A DNA stretch of 18,197 bases from Savagea sp. (GTDB lineage: Bacteria > Bacillota > Bacilli > Bacillales_A > Planococcaceae): NCBI GenBank assembly GCA_030152265.1, contig JASLHQ010000172.1:1-18197 (forward strand), in the 5' to 3' direction. Every line of letters starts with the position of its first letter. Positions within the stretch are counted from its first letter, which is position 1. Under the pieces are notes generated by a model. That model made no database searches. It had not been told where the DNA came from and saw nothing but the letters and a program-made list of their open reading frames with translations. Positions 6,957-13,878 of the stretch are shown here, one piece after another. Position numbers and translations under genes: made by a program.

Positions 6957-7519
6957 CATGAATCATCCACATCGTCCACAATGAACTGTTGATAAACGTA
7001 CAGTTTTGGCTCTTGCGGGTCATCTTGAATGAGTGCATGTTGTGGGTATTTTCTTAATTGTGCATACATCGCAAAATCCCCAGCTGCTCCTCCTATTAAT
7101 AAAGCGGCGAGTATGTACAACACACCATTTTGCCAATAAAGACCGAGGAGAGCTGGAATGACACCGGTCGTCCAAAAGGGGAGTAACAGTGCAGCACGCA
7201 TCGCACGATTTGTCAGCAATTGATCCATCGTCGCATATGCGACACCGAGTTCTAAATTTAAACCAAATTTCATTTTTTTCCAAGGGACGCCCCCGAAAAG
7301 TCGAAATCCGAGTAAGTGAAAAAATTCATGCAAGACGATTAAAAAAATATATCCGATCATTGTGAGAAAAAGTCCTGACCATGAAAAGGAAAAAATCCAC
7401 GTTCCATACAATATGTAATCTATCGTAATTAAAAGCAATAATGACCCGAGCGTAATCCATAAGCTTTGTTTTGCAACTTGAGGTAAATGAAGTTCGATGA
7501 CGGCATCCGGTTGCTTCAT
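6956..7519 (-). CDS. DUF3267 membrane protein, putative zincin metalloprotease
   Basis: The 187-residue membrane protein has about four hydrophobic segments. A helix ending in HEFFH (64-68 with this start) has the HExxH zinc-protease pattern. A later GGAAGDF (144-150), with Asp148, could supply the third metal ligand as in DUF3267 proteins, described as putative zincins. The C-terminal KYPQHALIQDDPQEPKLYVY is also family-like. The substrate is unknown. A GTG at 7528 would add three residues, but AGGAG overlaps it and lies eight bases before the ATG at 7519, so I chose the ATG. It is the only minus-strand gene here, convergent with ychF and divergent from rpsF, and interrupts the ychF-rpsF neighbourhood common in Bacillales. 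No clear promoter of its own is seen. Function is not established. Confidence 0.8.
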   Translation of the reverse strand: MKQPDAVIELHLPQVAKQSLWITLGSLLLLITIDYILYGTWIFSFSWSGLFLTMIGYIFLIVLHEFFHLLGFRLFGGVPWKKMKFGLNLELGVAYATMDQLLTNRAMRAALLLPFWTTGVIPALLGLYWQNGVLYILAALLIGGAAGDFAMYAQLRKYPQHALIQDDPQEPKLYVYQQFIVDDVDDS

Positions 7520-7553
7520 CCTGATCACTCCTAAAAATAAATAATGAAATCAA

Positions 7554-7582
7554 TTGTCACATGAATAAAATCATGGTATAGT
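7554..7582 (+). promoter_or_regulatory. Sigma-A promoter of the rpsF-ssb-rpsR operon
   Basis: TTGTCA (7554-7559) and TATAGT (7577-7582) are spaced exactly 17 bases apart; each differs from consensus at one position. The expected start near 7589 gives an untranslated leader of about 70 bases before rpsF. The spacer contains a small inverted repeat, CATGA...TCATG, of unknown meaning. Confidence 0.8.
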
Positions 7583-7590
7583 AAGTTGAT

Positions 7591-7634
7591 GTGAGTATAC
7601 ATATACTTACTCCTTGTCTACATCTATTGTAGAC
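7591..7634 (+). ncRNA. Structured 5' leader of rpsF (two stem-loops)
   Basis: Two hairpins can form in the leader. In the first, GTGAGTATA (7591-7599) pairs with TATACTTAC (7602-7610), with one G-U pair and a very tight loop. In the second, GTCTACA (7616-7622) pairs perfectly with TGTAGAC (7628-7634) around TCTAT. rpsF operons of many bacteria carry a leader that binds the S6:S18 complex for autoregulation. I do not see the CCG element expected of that motif, so this could be a variant, another regulator or simply mRNA structure. Confidence 0.4.
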
Positions 7635-7660
7635 CAAAGTCCATGAGGAGGTGACAAATG

Positions 7661-7948
7661 ATGAAAAAGTACGAAATTATGTACATTATTCGCCCAACAG
7701 TTGAAGATGAAGCACGTAAAGCTTTAATCGAGCGTTTCGATGCTGTTTTAACTGGTGAAGGTGCTGAAATCATCGAGTCGAAAGAATGGGGCAAACGCCG
7801 CTTAGCTTACGAAATCGATGACTTACGTGAAGGATACTACCAGCTCGTAACAGCTAACGCTGACGGTGCTGCTATTGAAGAATTCACACGTCTTGCGAAC
7901 ATTAACGAAAATATCATCCGCCACATGGCAGTACGTATTGACGCTTAA
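7661..7948 (+). CDS. rpsF: 30S ribosomal protein S6
   Basis: The 95-residue S6 binds the central domain of 16S rRNA as a heterodimer with S18, encoded downstream in the same operon. The sequence MKKYEIMYIIRP, the central SKEWGKRRLAYEIDDLREGYY and the end NENIIRHMAVRIDA are characteristic. Two ATGs lie in tandem (7658 and 7661). A strong GAGGAGGTG (7645-7653) serves either, but family proteins begin M-[RK]-x-YE-[IV]-MY with a single methionine and the spacing to 7661 is better, so I chose the second. The operon S6-SSB-S18 is the classical arrangement. Confidence 0.97.
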   Translation: MKKYEIMYIIRPTVEDEARKALIERFDAVLTGEGAEIIESKEWGKRRLAYEIDDLREGYYQLVTANADGAAIEEFTRLANINENIIRHMAVRIDA

Positions 7949-7990
7949 TTTTGCAAGTTTTCAATAAAATGAAAGGGGCTGTACTCTGAT

Positions 7991-8548
7991 ATGATCAACC
8001 GTGTTGTACTTGTCGGTCGTTTGACGAAGGATCCTGAATTGAAATATACCCAATCAGGAATTGCGGTAGTCCGTTTTACTTTAGCGGTGAATCGTACATT
8101 TACGAATCAACAAGGTGAGCGTGAAGCAGACTTTATTAACTGTGTCGCATGGCGCAAACAAGCTGAGAACATCGCTAACTTCTTGAGAAAAGGCAGCTTA
8201 GCTGGCGTAGATGGACGCATTCAAACGAGTAGCTTTGACGGAAGAGATGGTCAACGCGTCTTTATGACGGAAGTTGTAGCAGATAGTGTTCAATTTTTAG
8301 AACCACGTAGCGCGACGCAAAATCGTCCGGAATCGGGCGGTCAAGCACCGAACTATGGTGGGGGGGCTCCGAATAACTTCGGTGGCAACCAAAATTACGG
8401 ATACCAAAATCAGCAAAGCAACTTTAATCAGAATCAACAGCCGTCTTTCCAACAACCGAACGAACAAAATTATACGAATACAAATGATAATCCATTCGCA
8501 TCGAACGATGGTCCAATCGAAGTTACTGACGACGATTTACCATTCTAG
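7991..8548 (+). CDS. ssb: Single-stranded DNA-binding protein
   Basis: The 185-residue product coats single-stranded DNA during replication, repair and recombination. The OB fold spans about residues 1-105 and starts MINRVVLVGRLTKDPEL. It contains DFINCVAWRKQAENIANFLRKGS and ends around FMTEVVADSVQFLE. Then comes a disordered linker of roughly 65 residues rich in Gly, Asn and Gln. The acidic tip EVTDDDLPF is the docking site for partner proteins. GAAAGGGG upstream is the likely ribosome binding site, though its spacing is long. A run of seven G at 8360-8366 lies in the linker-coding part. The rpsF-rpsR context matches the essential SsbA. Confidence 0.97.
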   Translation: MINRVVLVGRLTKDPELKYTQSGIAVVRFTLAVNRTFTNQQGEREADFINCVAWRKQAENIANFLRKGSLAGVDGRIQTSSFDGRDGQRVFMTEVVADSVQFLEPRSATQNRPESGGQAPNYGGGAPNNFGGNQNYGYQNQQSNFNQNQQPSFQQPNEQNYTNTNDNPFASNDGPIEVTDDDLPF

Positions 8549-8588
8549 TTCAATGTTTGATATGGAGTGAAGGAAGGAGGAGTTTTGC

Positions 8589-8825
8589 ATGGCACCACGT
8601 CGCGGAGGTCGTCGTCGTCGTAAAGTATGTTATTTCACTTCAAATAACATTACACACATCGACTACAAAGACACAGACTTACTTAAAAAGTTCATCTCAG
8701 AACGCGGTAAAATTTTACCACGTCGCGTAACTGGAACTAGCGCTAAATACCAACGTAAATTGACTACAGCAATTAAACGTGCACGTATTATGGCTTTACT
8801 TCCATTCGTTTCTGAAGAGCGTTAA
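8589..8825 (+). CDS. rpsR: 30S ribosomal protein S18
   Basis: The 78-residue basic protein partners S6 on the 30S platform. The start MAPRRGGRRRRKVCYF, the central IDYKDTDLLKKFISERGKILPRR and the conserved end AIKRARIMALLPFV are diagnostic. AAGGAGGA lies just upstream of the ATG. It closes the S6-SSB-S18 operon and is followed at once by a strong terminator. Only one cysteine (Cys14) is seen, so this is not the zinc-binding CxxC form. Confidence 0.97.
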   Translation: MAPRRGGRRRRKVCYFTSNNITHIDYKDTDLLKKFISERGKILPRRVTGTSAKYQRKLTTAIKRARIMALLPFVSEER

Positions 8826-8840
8826 TAAGTATATATAAGA

Positions 8841-8873
8841 AAAGAGCTTTCCCTATGCGGAAAGCTCTTTTTT
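8841..8873 (+). terminator. Intrinsic terminator of the rpsF-ssb-rpsR operon
   Basis: AAAGAGCTTTCC (8841-8852) pairs perfectly with GGAAAGCTCTTT (8859-8870) across a 6-base loop, giving a 12-bp stem followed by T residues to 8873. It starts 16 bases after the rpsR stop. Confidence 0.92.
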
Positions 8874-8901
8874 CTGTATTGTGGGAAGCTAGCGAAACCT
8901 T

Positions 8902-8931
8902 TTGATTACAAAATGAAAAACGTGATACAAT
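8902..8931 (+). promoter_or_regulatory. Putative sigma-A promoter of the DUF2232-gdpP-rplI-dnaB operon
   Basis: TTGATT (8902-8907) and TACAAT (8926-8931) are separated by 18 bases, and TG at 8923-8924 makes an extended -10. It lies between the rpsR terminator and the DUF2232 ribosome binding site, with about 45 bases to the start codon. Confidence 0.6.
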
Positions 8932-8975
8932 TGGAGAAGGTATTTTTTGAAAGTTTGCATTGAAGGAGTGTCGTT

Positions 8976-9905
8976 ATGTCATTTACGATTCAGAAGTCAG
9001 TGTATTCCATTTTGACATTGTTGCTTGTCGGCATTGTCGGTTACGTGCCTTTTTATGGGATGCTTGCACTTCTATTCATTCCTTTCCCTCTCATGCTGAT
9101 CCGAATGAGCGGTAAGAGGCGAGATGGAATGATTTATTTATTCATATTATCTTTACTCACAATTGTGATTACTCCCCTTCAATTAGGGATGACGTCCATT
9201 GCGTTTATGGCGATGGGTTACATGATTGGTGAGACTACATTGTATCGAAAATCGAAGCTCGCTGTATGGAACGCCGCATCTATTACGCTATTAGTAGCTC
9301 TCGTATTACAGTACGTACTATCTGTACTCGTTTTACATGTGAACGCAATCGAATGGGTCCAAGCTTTTTTACATACACAAGAGCGTCGAATCATTCAGTT
9401 ATTCACTCCGTTAGATGAGACAGGAACGATGGAACAAGCGATTCGATCTGTCTTTTTAATGTATAATTTCAGTTTGCCGACGTATGCGATCGTCGGAATT
9501 GTTATTTTAGCATTTTTATCTTTAAATATTGCTTATTTCTTCGGTAAAAAAGCGGTACTCGGATTTGTATTTCCACGCTTTCAACCATTTTCATCGATGA
9601 AATTACCAATGATTACAGTTGTGTTGTATGGAATATTATTGTTAATGTCGTTCTTACAATCATCTGAGCTCGGCTCTTCATCTCATTTAATGATTTTGAA
9701 CGCTATGAATATTTTCCGGATTTTATTTTTATTACAAGGGATTTCTTTTATTGTATATTCTTTAAAGAAAGTACAATTACCGATGATTTTAATTGTTTTA
9801 TCAGGAATGGTTGCAGTATTTTTCAACTCCATTACGGTAATTATAGGAATATTAGATACGGGAATTCAATTGAGAGGCTGGGTTGATCGCAAAATCGGAA
9901 AATAA
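8976..9905 (+). CDS. DUF2232 polytopic membrane protein (YybS family)
   Basis: This 309-residue, highly hydrophobic protein has about seven or eight predicted membrane segments (roughly 9-44 as two, 52-70, 95-122, 166-190, 211-229, 240-262 and 268-293). The C-terminal GILDTGIQLRGWVDRK resembles the conserved end of DUF2232/YybS proteins. No catalytic motif is visible; the family is loosely compared to substrate-binding membrane components of transporters, but its role is unknown. GAAGGAGTG lies just before the ATG. The gene is followed six bases later by the gdpP ribosome binding region, and the DUF2232-gdpP-rplI order is conserved in Bacillales, suggesting a link with c-di-AMP signalling or simply shared transcription. 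Confidence 0.8.
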   Translation: MSFTIQKSVYSILTLLLVGIVGYVPFYGMLALLFIPFPLMLIRMSGKRRDGMIYLFILSLLTIVITPLQLGMTSIAFMAMGYMIGETTLYRKSKLAVWNAASITLLVALVLQYVLSVLVLHVNAIEWVQAFLHTQERRIIQLFTPLDETGTMEQAIRSVFLMYNFSLPTYAIVGIVILAFLSLNIAYFFGKKAVLGFVFPRFQPFSSMKLPMITVVLYGILLLMSFLQSSELGSSSHLMILNAMNIFRILFLLQGISFIVYSLKKVQLPMILIVLSGMVAVFFNSITVIIGILDTGIQLRGWVDRKIGK

Positions 9906-9920
9906 GAGGAGATGATATTT

Positions 9921-11897
9921 ATGAACTCGCAATTTCGAAAACGATTGATCCGTTATCCGCTCGCAGCGATGACTTTGTTAGGTGTCATTGCGGCGATTGC
10001 GCTATTCACTTTCCATTTTTGGATAGGCTTTATTTTTACAGTACTCTTCGTCGTCTTAATCGGTATGACCTGGCGCGTAGAGGAACAAGATTATTTAGAA
10101 ACAGAAGAGAAAATCCAATCGATTTCGTATCGAATGAAGCGTGTTGGAGAAGAAGCTTTACTGCAAATGCCAATCGGAATTGTTTTATTGGATGAACATA
10201 ATGATATCGAATGGGCAAACGCATACGCTAGTCAAATTTTTGAGATGGAATCTTTAATCGGAAAATCGTTAGAACAAGAAGCGAAGCCATTATGGAATAT
10301 TGTTCAAAAAGAACTAGTAGAAGCGCGACAAATATTAATTGGTGAGCGCTATTTCGATATCGAATATAAACAAGAAGACCGTTTGTTTTATATTTTTGAC
10401 GTGACACAATGTCGTGAAGTAGAGTCTCGTTATGAAGCAGAACAGACTGTGCTCGGTATTTTGTTAATCGATAACTATGAAGAGTTAGCACAGCGAATGG
10501 ACGATCAAACGAAAAGTCAGATGAATTCTCACGTCACATCTTTATTAAACGAATGGGCGCTTCAACATCATATTTTCATGAAGCGCATCGCTTCAGATCG
10601 TTTCTTTTTAGTTTTAAATGAGCGCATTTTGTCTGATTTAGAAGAATCGAAATTTGCGATTTTAGATGATATTCGAGAGAAAACGAAAGAAGAATCTGCA
10701 GGGTTAACATTGAGTATCGGAATCGGAACTGGAGAATCTACTTTAATTGAACTTGGCGAATTAGCACAATCGAGTTTAGATCTCGTGCTCGGTCGAGGTG
10801 GTGACCAAGTTGCGATTAAAAATACAGACGGTAAACTTAAATTTTTCGGCGGAAAAACGAATCCAGTGGAGAAGCGTACGAGAGTGCGTGCAAGGGTCAT
10901 ATCGCATGCGCTACGCGATTTGATTCAAGGAAGTGACCAAGTATTCGTCATGGGTCATAAAATGCCGGATATGGACGCAATAGGCGCTGCAATCGGTGTG
11001 AGGAAAATGGCGCGCATGAACAATATTGAAGGATATGTCGTCATCGACTTTAATCAGTTAGACGCGAGCGTGCTTCGCTTAATGAAAGAAATTGAAAAAG
11101 ATGAAGAATTGTATGCGCACTTCATTGATCCAGATACGGCGTTATCGATGATGACAGAACGTTCTTTACTGACGGTTGTCGATACGCATAAGCCAAGTTT
11201 AGTCATCGATGAACGAGTACTTCAAAAAGCGGACAAAATTGTCCTCATTGACCATCATCGTCGCGGAGAAGACTTTATCGACGATGCGATGCTCGTTTAT
11301 ATGGAGCCGTACGCTTCATCAACAGCTGAACTCGTGACAGAATTGATCGAATACCAACCGAAACATGAACGACTGACGATGTTAGAGTCAACTGCGATGC
11401 TTGCGGGTATAGTCGTCGATACGAAAAGCTTCACATTGAGAACAGGTTCGAGAACGTTCGAAGCAGCTTCTTATTTACGGATGAATGGTGCAGATACGAT
11501 TCTCGTCCAGCGATTATTGAAAGAGGACATCGACACGTACGTAAAACGTGCTAAACTGATTGAGAAAGTACAAGTGACAGAAGAAGGCATTGCGATTGTA
11601 GCGGGTGAACCAGGCGTCATTTACGGACCTGTACTCATCGCTCAAACTGCAGACATTTTGTTATCGATGTTAGGTGTCGTTGCATCATTTGTGATAGCAG
11701 CGCGAGAAGATGGTAAAATAGGAATTAGTGCACGATCTCTCGGAGACGTGAACGTTCAAGTCGTCATGGAGAAGCTTGGAGGTGGTGGCCATTTAACGAA
11801 TGCTGCCTGCCAATTAGAAGTGGACTCTGTCGAAGAAGCGGAACGTTTATTACGAGAAGCATTAGTGGATACTGATGAAGGAGGAAATGAATCATGA
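9921..11897 (+). CDS. gdpP: GdpP, cyclic-di-AMP phosphodiesterase (membrane-bound, PAS-GGDEF-DHH)
   Basis: The 658-residue product matches B. subtilis GdpP (YybT) in length and domain order. It hydrolyses c-di-AMP to pApA, affecting potassium and osmotic balance and beta-lactam tolerance. Two N-terminal helices (about 13-50) are followed by a PAS domain (about 75-165), then a degenerate GGDEF domain (about 170-300, with GRGGDQVAIK in place of an active signature). The DHH domain has DMDAIGAAIG, VDTHKP and IDHHRR (445-448 region), and DHHA1 has GGGHLTNAA near 620. The metal-binding histidines and aspartates appear intact. An ATG at 9912 abuts the AGAGGAG at 9905-9911, so the ATG at 9921, nine bases away, is the likely start. 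The stop overlaps the rplI start by four bases (ATGA), indicating translational coupling. Confidence 0.95.
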   Translation: MNSQFRKRLIRYPLAAMTLLGVIAAIALFTFHFWIGFIFTVLFVVLIGMTWRVEEQDYLETEEKIQSISYRMKRVGEEALLQMPIGIVLLDEHNDIEWANAYASQIFEMESLIGKSLEQEAKPLWNIVQKELVEARQILIGERYFDIEYKQEDRLFYIFDVTQCREVESRYEAEQTVLGILLIDNYEELAQRMDDQTKSQMNSHVTSLLNEWALQHHIFMKRIASDRFFLVLNERILSDLEESKFAILDDIREKTKEESAGLTLSIGIGTGESTLIELGELAQSSLDLVLGRGGDQVAIKNTDGKLKFFGGKTNPVEKRTRVRARVISHALRDLIQGSDQVFVMGHKMPDMDAIGAAIGVRKMARMNNIEGYVVIDFNQLDASVLRLMKEIEKDEELYAHFIDPDTALSMMTERSLLTVVDTHKPSLVIDERVLQKADKIVLIDHHRRGEDFIDDAMLVYMEPYASSTAELVTELIEYQPKHERLTMLESTAMLAGIVVDTKSFTLRTGSRTFEAASYLRMNGADTILVQRLLKEDIDTYVKRAKLIEKVQVTEEGIAIVAGEPGVIYGPVLIAQTADILLSMLGVVASFVIAAREDGKIGISARSLGDVNVQVVMEKLGGGGHLTNAACQLEVDSVEEAERLLREALVDTDEGGNES

Positions 11898-12340
11898 AAG
11901 TAATTTTTACACAAGATGTTAAAGGAAAAGGTAAAAAAGGTGAAGTGAAAGACGTATCACCAGGATATGCACAAAACTTTTTATTAAAAAATAATTTAGC
12001 AGTAGAAGCAACACCACAAAACTTAGCACGTTTAGAAGGTCAGAAAAAACGCGCACAAAAAGACGCAGCGGAAGAATTGAAAGAAGCACAACAGTTGAAA
12101 GCAGTGCTCGATGAAACAACGATTGAAATGAAAGCAAAGTCAGGTGAAGGTGGTCGTCTGTTCGGTTCAATTACGACGAAACAAATTGCAGAAGCGTTGA
12201 AAAAACAAAAAGATATTAAAGTGGACCGCCGTAAAATGGAATTACCTGATGCGATTCGTGCATTAGGTTATACGAATGTACCAATTAAATTACATCCAGA
12301 AGTAACAGCGACGATGAAAGTGCATGTTACAGAAGAATAA
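11894..12340 (+). CDS. rplI: 50S ribosomal protein L9
   Basis: The 148-residue L9 has the standard two-domain form. The N-terminal rRNA-binding domain starts MKVIFTQDVKGKGKKGEVKD and continues to KNNLA. A long charged connecting helix follows (about 41-75), then the C-terminal domain with GEGGRLFGSITTKQIAEAL. AAGGAGG at 11878-11884, inside the gdpP end, is the ribosome binding site, and ATG overlaps the gdpP stop. The gdpP-rplI-dnaB order is conserved in Firmicutes. Confidence 0.97.
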   Translation: MKVIFTQDVKGKGKKGEVKDVSPGYAQNFLLKNNLAVEATPQNLARLEGQKKRAQKDAAEELKEAQQLKAVLDETTIEMKAKSGEGGRLFGSITTKQIAEALKKQKDIKVDRRKMELPDAIRALGYTNVPIKLHPEVTATMKVHVTEE

Positions 12341-12358
12341 ACAGAGGAGTGACGGTTC

Positions 12359-13711
12359 ATGGATCCATTAGATCGTGTTCCACCCCATAATATTGAAGCG
12401 GAACAATCGATACTCGGTGCGATTTTTTTGGAGCCGGAAACGTTAATTACAGCATCTGAAATCATTATGCCGGTCGACTTCTACAAAGTAGCCCATCAAA
12501 AAATATTCGAAACGATGTTAGTATTGAACGATCGTGGAGAGCCGATTGATCTCGTTACTTTAACAGAAGAATTAAAAGCGGCAAATGAATTAGAAAATGT
12601 AGGCGGGCTCAGTTATTTAGGTGAGCTCGCCTCTACTGTTCCTACGGCAGCCAATATCGATCATTATGCGCGCATCGTTGAAGAAAAGTCGTTATTGCGC
12701 AAATTAATTCGTGTCGCAACGACAATTATCGATGACGGCTATACGCGAGAAGATGAAGTAGAAGAAGTGCTCGCGGAAGCTGAACGTAAAATGATGGAAG
12801 TATCGAGTCGGAAAAATGCGGGAGATTTTAAACCGATCGCTGACGTCCTCGTCGATACGTTTGAAAATATTGAACGATTGCACAATCAAAAAGGCGATGT
12901 GACAGGGATTCCGACGGGATTTACTGATTTAGATCGCATTACAGCTGGATTTCAGCGCAACGATTTAATTATCGTCGCCGCTCGTCCATCCGTCGGTAAA
13001 ACAGCATTTGCGCTCAACGTTGCTCAAAACGTCGCGACGAAAACAGACGAAAATGTAGCGATTTTCAGTTTGGAGATGGGAGCGGACCAGCTCGTTATGC
13101 GTATGCTTTGTGCGGAAGGAAATATCGATGCACAAGCGTTGCGTACAGGAGATTTAGAAGATGAAGATTGGAAAAAACTTTCCCTCGCAATTGGGACACT
13201 CTCGAATGCAGGAATTTTCATCGACGATTCTCCTGGGGTGCGCGTTAACGAAATTCGTTCGAAATGTCGTCGGTTAAAACAAGAACATGGCCTCGGAATG
13301 ATTGTCATCGATTATTTACAACTCATTATGGGAAGCGGTCGCTCAGGCGAAAACCGCCAGCAAGAAGTCTCGGAGATTTCGCGTTCTTTAAAGGCGTTGG
13401 CACGTGAATTAGAAGTGCCTGTTATCGCTTTGTCGCAGTTATCACGAGGTGTCGAGCAACGTCAAGATAAGCGTCCGATGATGTCCGATCTTCGGGAATC
13501 TGGGAGTATTGAGCAAGACGCAGATATCGTCAGTTTCTTATATCGTGAAGATTACTACGATAAAGAAACAGAGAATAAAAACTTGATTGAAATTATTATC
13601 GCAAAGCAACGTAACGGTCCGACGGGAACAGTGACGCTCGCCTTTGCGAAAGAATATAATAAATTTTTAAATGTCGACTGGAGTCAACAACCTCCACCGA
13701 GTAATTTTTAA
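12359..13711 (+). CDS. dnaB: Replicative DNA helicase (DnaB type; called DnaC in B. subtilis)
   Basis: The 450-residue product is the hexameric fork helicase. The N-terminal domain (about 5-110) starts with the conserved RVPPHNIEAEQSILGAI. A linker helix leads to the RecA-like motor. Walker A ARPSVGKT is at 208-215, FSLEM at 236-240, Walker B VIDYLQL at 316-322 and ALSQLSRGVEQRQDKRP at 357-373, followed by DLRESGSIEQDAD. AKQRNGPTGT near the C-terminus carries the arginine-finger region. GAGGAGTG lies before the start, 18 bases after rplI, and an intrinsic terminator begins at the stop codon. In B. subtilis purA lies in this stretch of the chromosome, between the helicase gene and walR; here it does not. 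Confidence 0.97.
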   Translation: MDPLDRVPPHNIEAEQSILGAIFLEPETLITASEIIMPVDFYKVAHQKIFETMLVLNDRGEPIDLVTLTEELKAANELENVGGLSYLGELASTVPTAANIDHYARIVEEKSLLRKLIRVATTIIDDGYTREDEVEEVLAEAERKMMEVSSRKNAGDFKPIADVLVDTFENIERLHNQKGDVTGIPTGFTDLDRITAGFQRNDLIIVAARPSVGKTAFALNVAQNVATKTDENVAIFSLEMGADQLVMRMLCAEGNIDAQALRTGDLEDEDWKKLSLAIGTLSNAGIFIDDSPGVRVNEIRSKCRRLKQEHGLGMIVIDYLQLIMGSGRSGENRQQEVSEISRSLKALARELEVPVIALSQLSRGVEQRQDKRPMMSDLRESGSIEQDADIVSFLYREDYYDKETENKNLIEIIIAKQRNGPTGTVTLAFAKEYNKFLNVDWSQQPPPSNF

Positions 13712-13750
13712 AGTCTTTCGTCCTTTATTAGGACGAAAGACTTTTTCTTT
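13710..13750 (+). terminator. Intrinsic terminator after dnaB
   Basis: A perfect 14-bp stem, AAAGTCTTTCGTCC (13710-13723) with GGACGAAAGACTTT (13731-13744), surrounds a 7-base loop and is followed by a T-rich tract. The stem overlaps the last two bases of the dnaB stop codon. It isolates the wall-hydrolase/walRK section from the operon before it. Confidence 0.93.
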
Positions 13751-13783
13751 TATGGGAAAATCAGGGAGCAATACTACATTATC

Positions 13784-13800
13784 ATTACAAATCGTTTACA
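13784..13800 (-). promoter_or_regulatory. Candidate WalR (YycF) binding site upstream of the M23 peptidase gene
   Basis: Read on the minus strand the sequence is TGTAAA-CGATT-TGTAAT, an exact match to the known WalR consensus TGTWAH-N5-TGTWAH. It lies 79 bases before the start codon and just upstream of where a -35 would fall for the TATGAT at 13822-13827. I found no other exact match in the window on either strand. WalR control is inferred. Confidence 0.65.
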
Positions 13801-13821
13801 AACGCTGAAATGTTAAAAAAA

Positions 13822-13827
13822 TATGAT
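13822..13827 (+). promoter_or_regulatory. Candidate -10 element for the M23 peptidase gene
   Basis: TATGAT differs from TATAAT at one base. No acceptable -35 is present 16-18 bases upstream; that position lies immediately next to the WalR-like box. A weak -35 next to a response-regulator site is typical of activator-dependent promoters. The assignment is tentative because the surrounding sequence is A/T rich. Confidence 0.4.
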
Positions 13828-13878
13828 ACTTTTATAAAGGTGTCATTTGAAGAAACAATGATGGAGGGTATATAAATT

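Noticed and set aside
8355..8570. Alternative-frame ORF inside the ssb 3' part
   Set aside because: It arises from the repetitive Asn/Gln/Gly linker codons read in another frame; it has no start signal and no similarity to any recognised product.
13425..13460. CACGTG-containing stretches in coding DNA near dnaB (and the half-match TTTCACG near 16391) as further parS sites
   Set aside because: Only the central hexamer or one half matches; the outer bases do not fit the 16-bp parS consensus.
13680..13878. Missing purA as a sign of a deletion scar or insertion between dnaB and the M23 gene
   Set aside because: The 167-base gap contains only a clean terminator and promoter-like sequence, with no gene remnant or repeat, so the order looks native.
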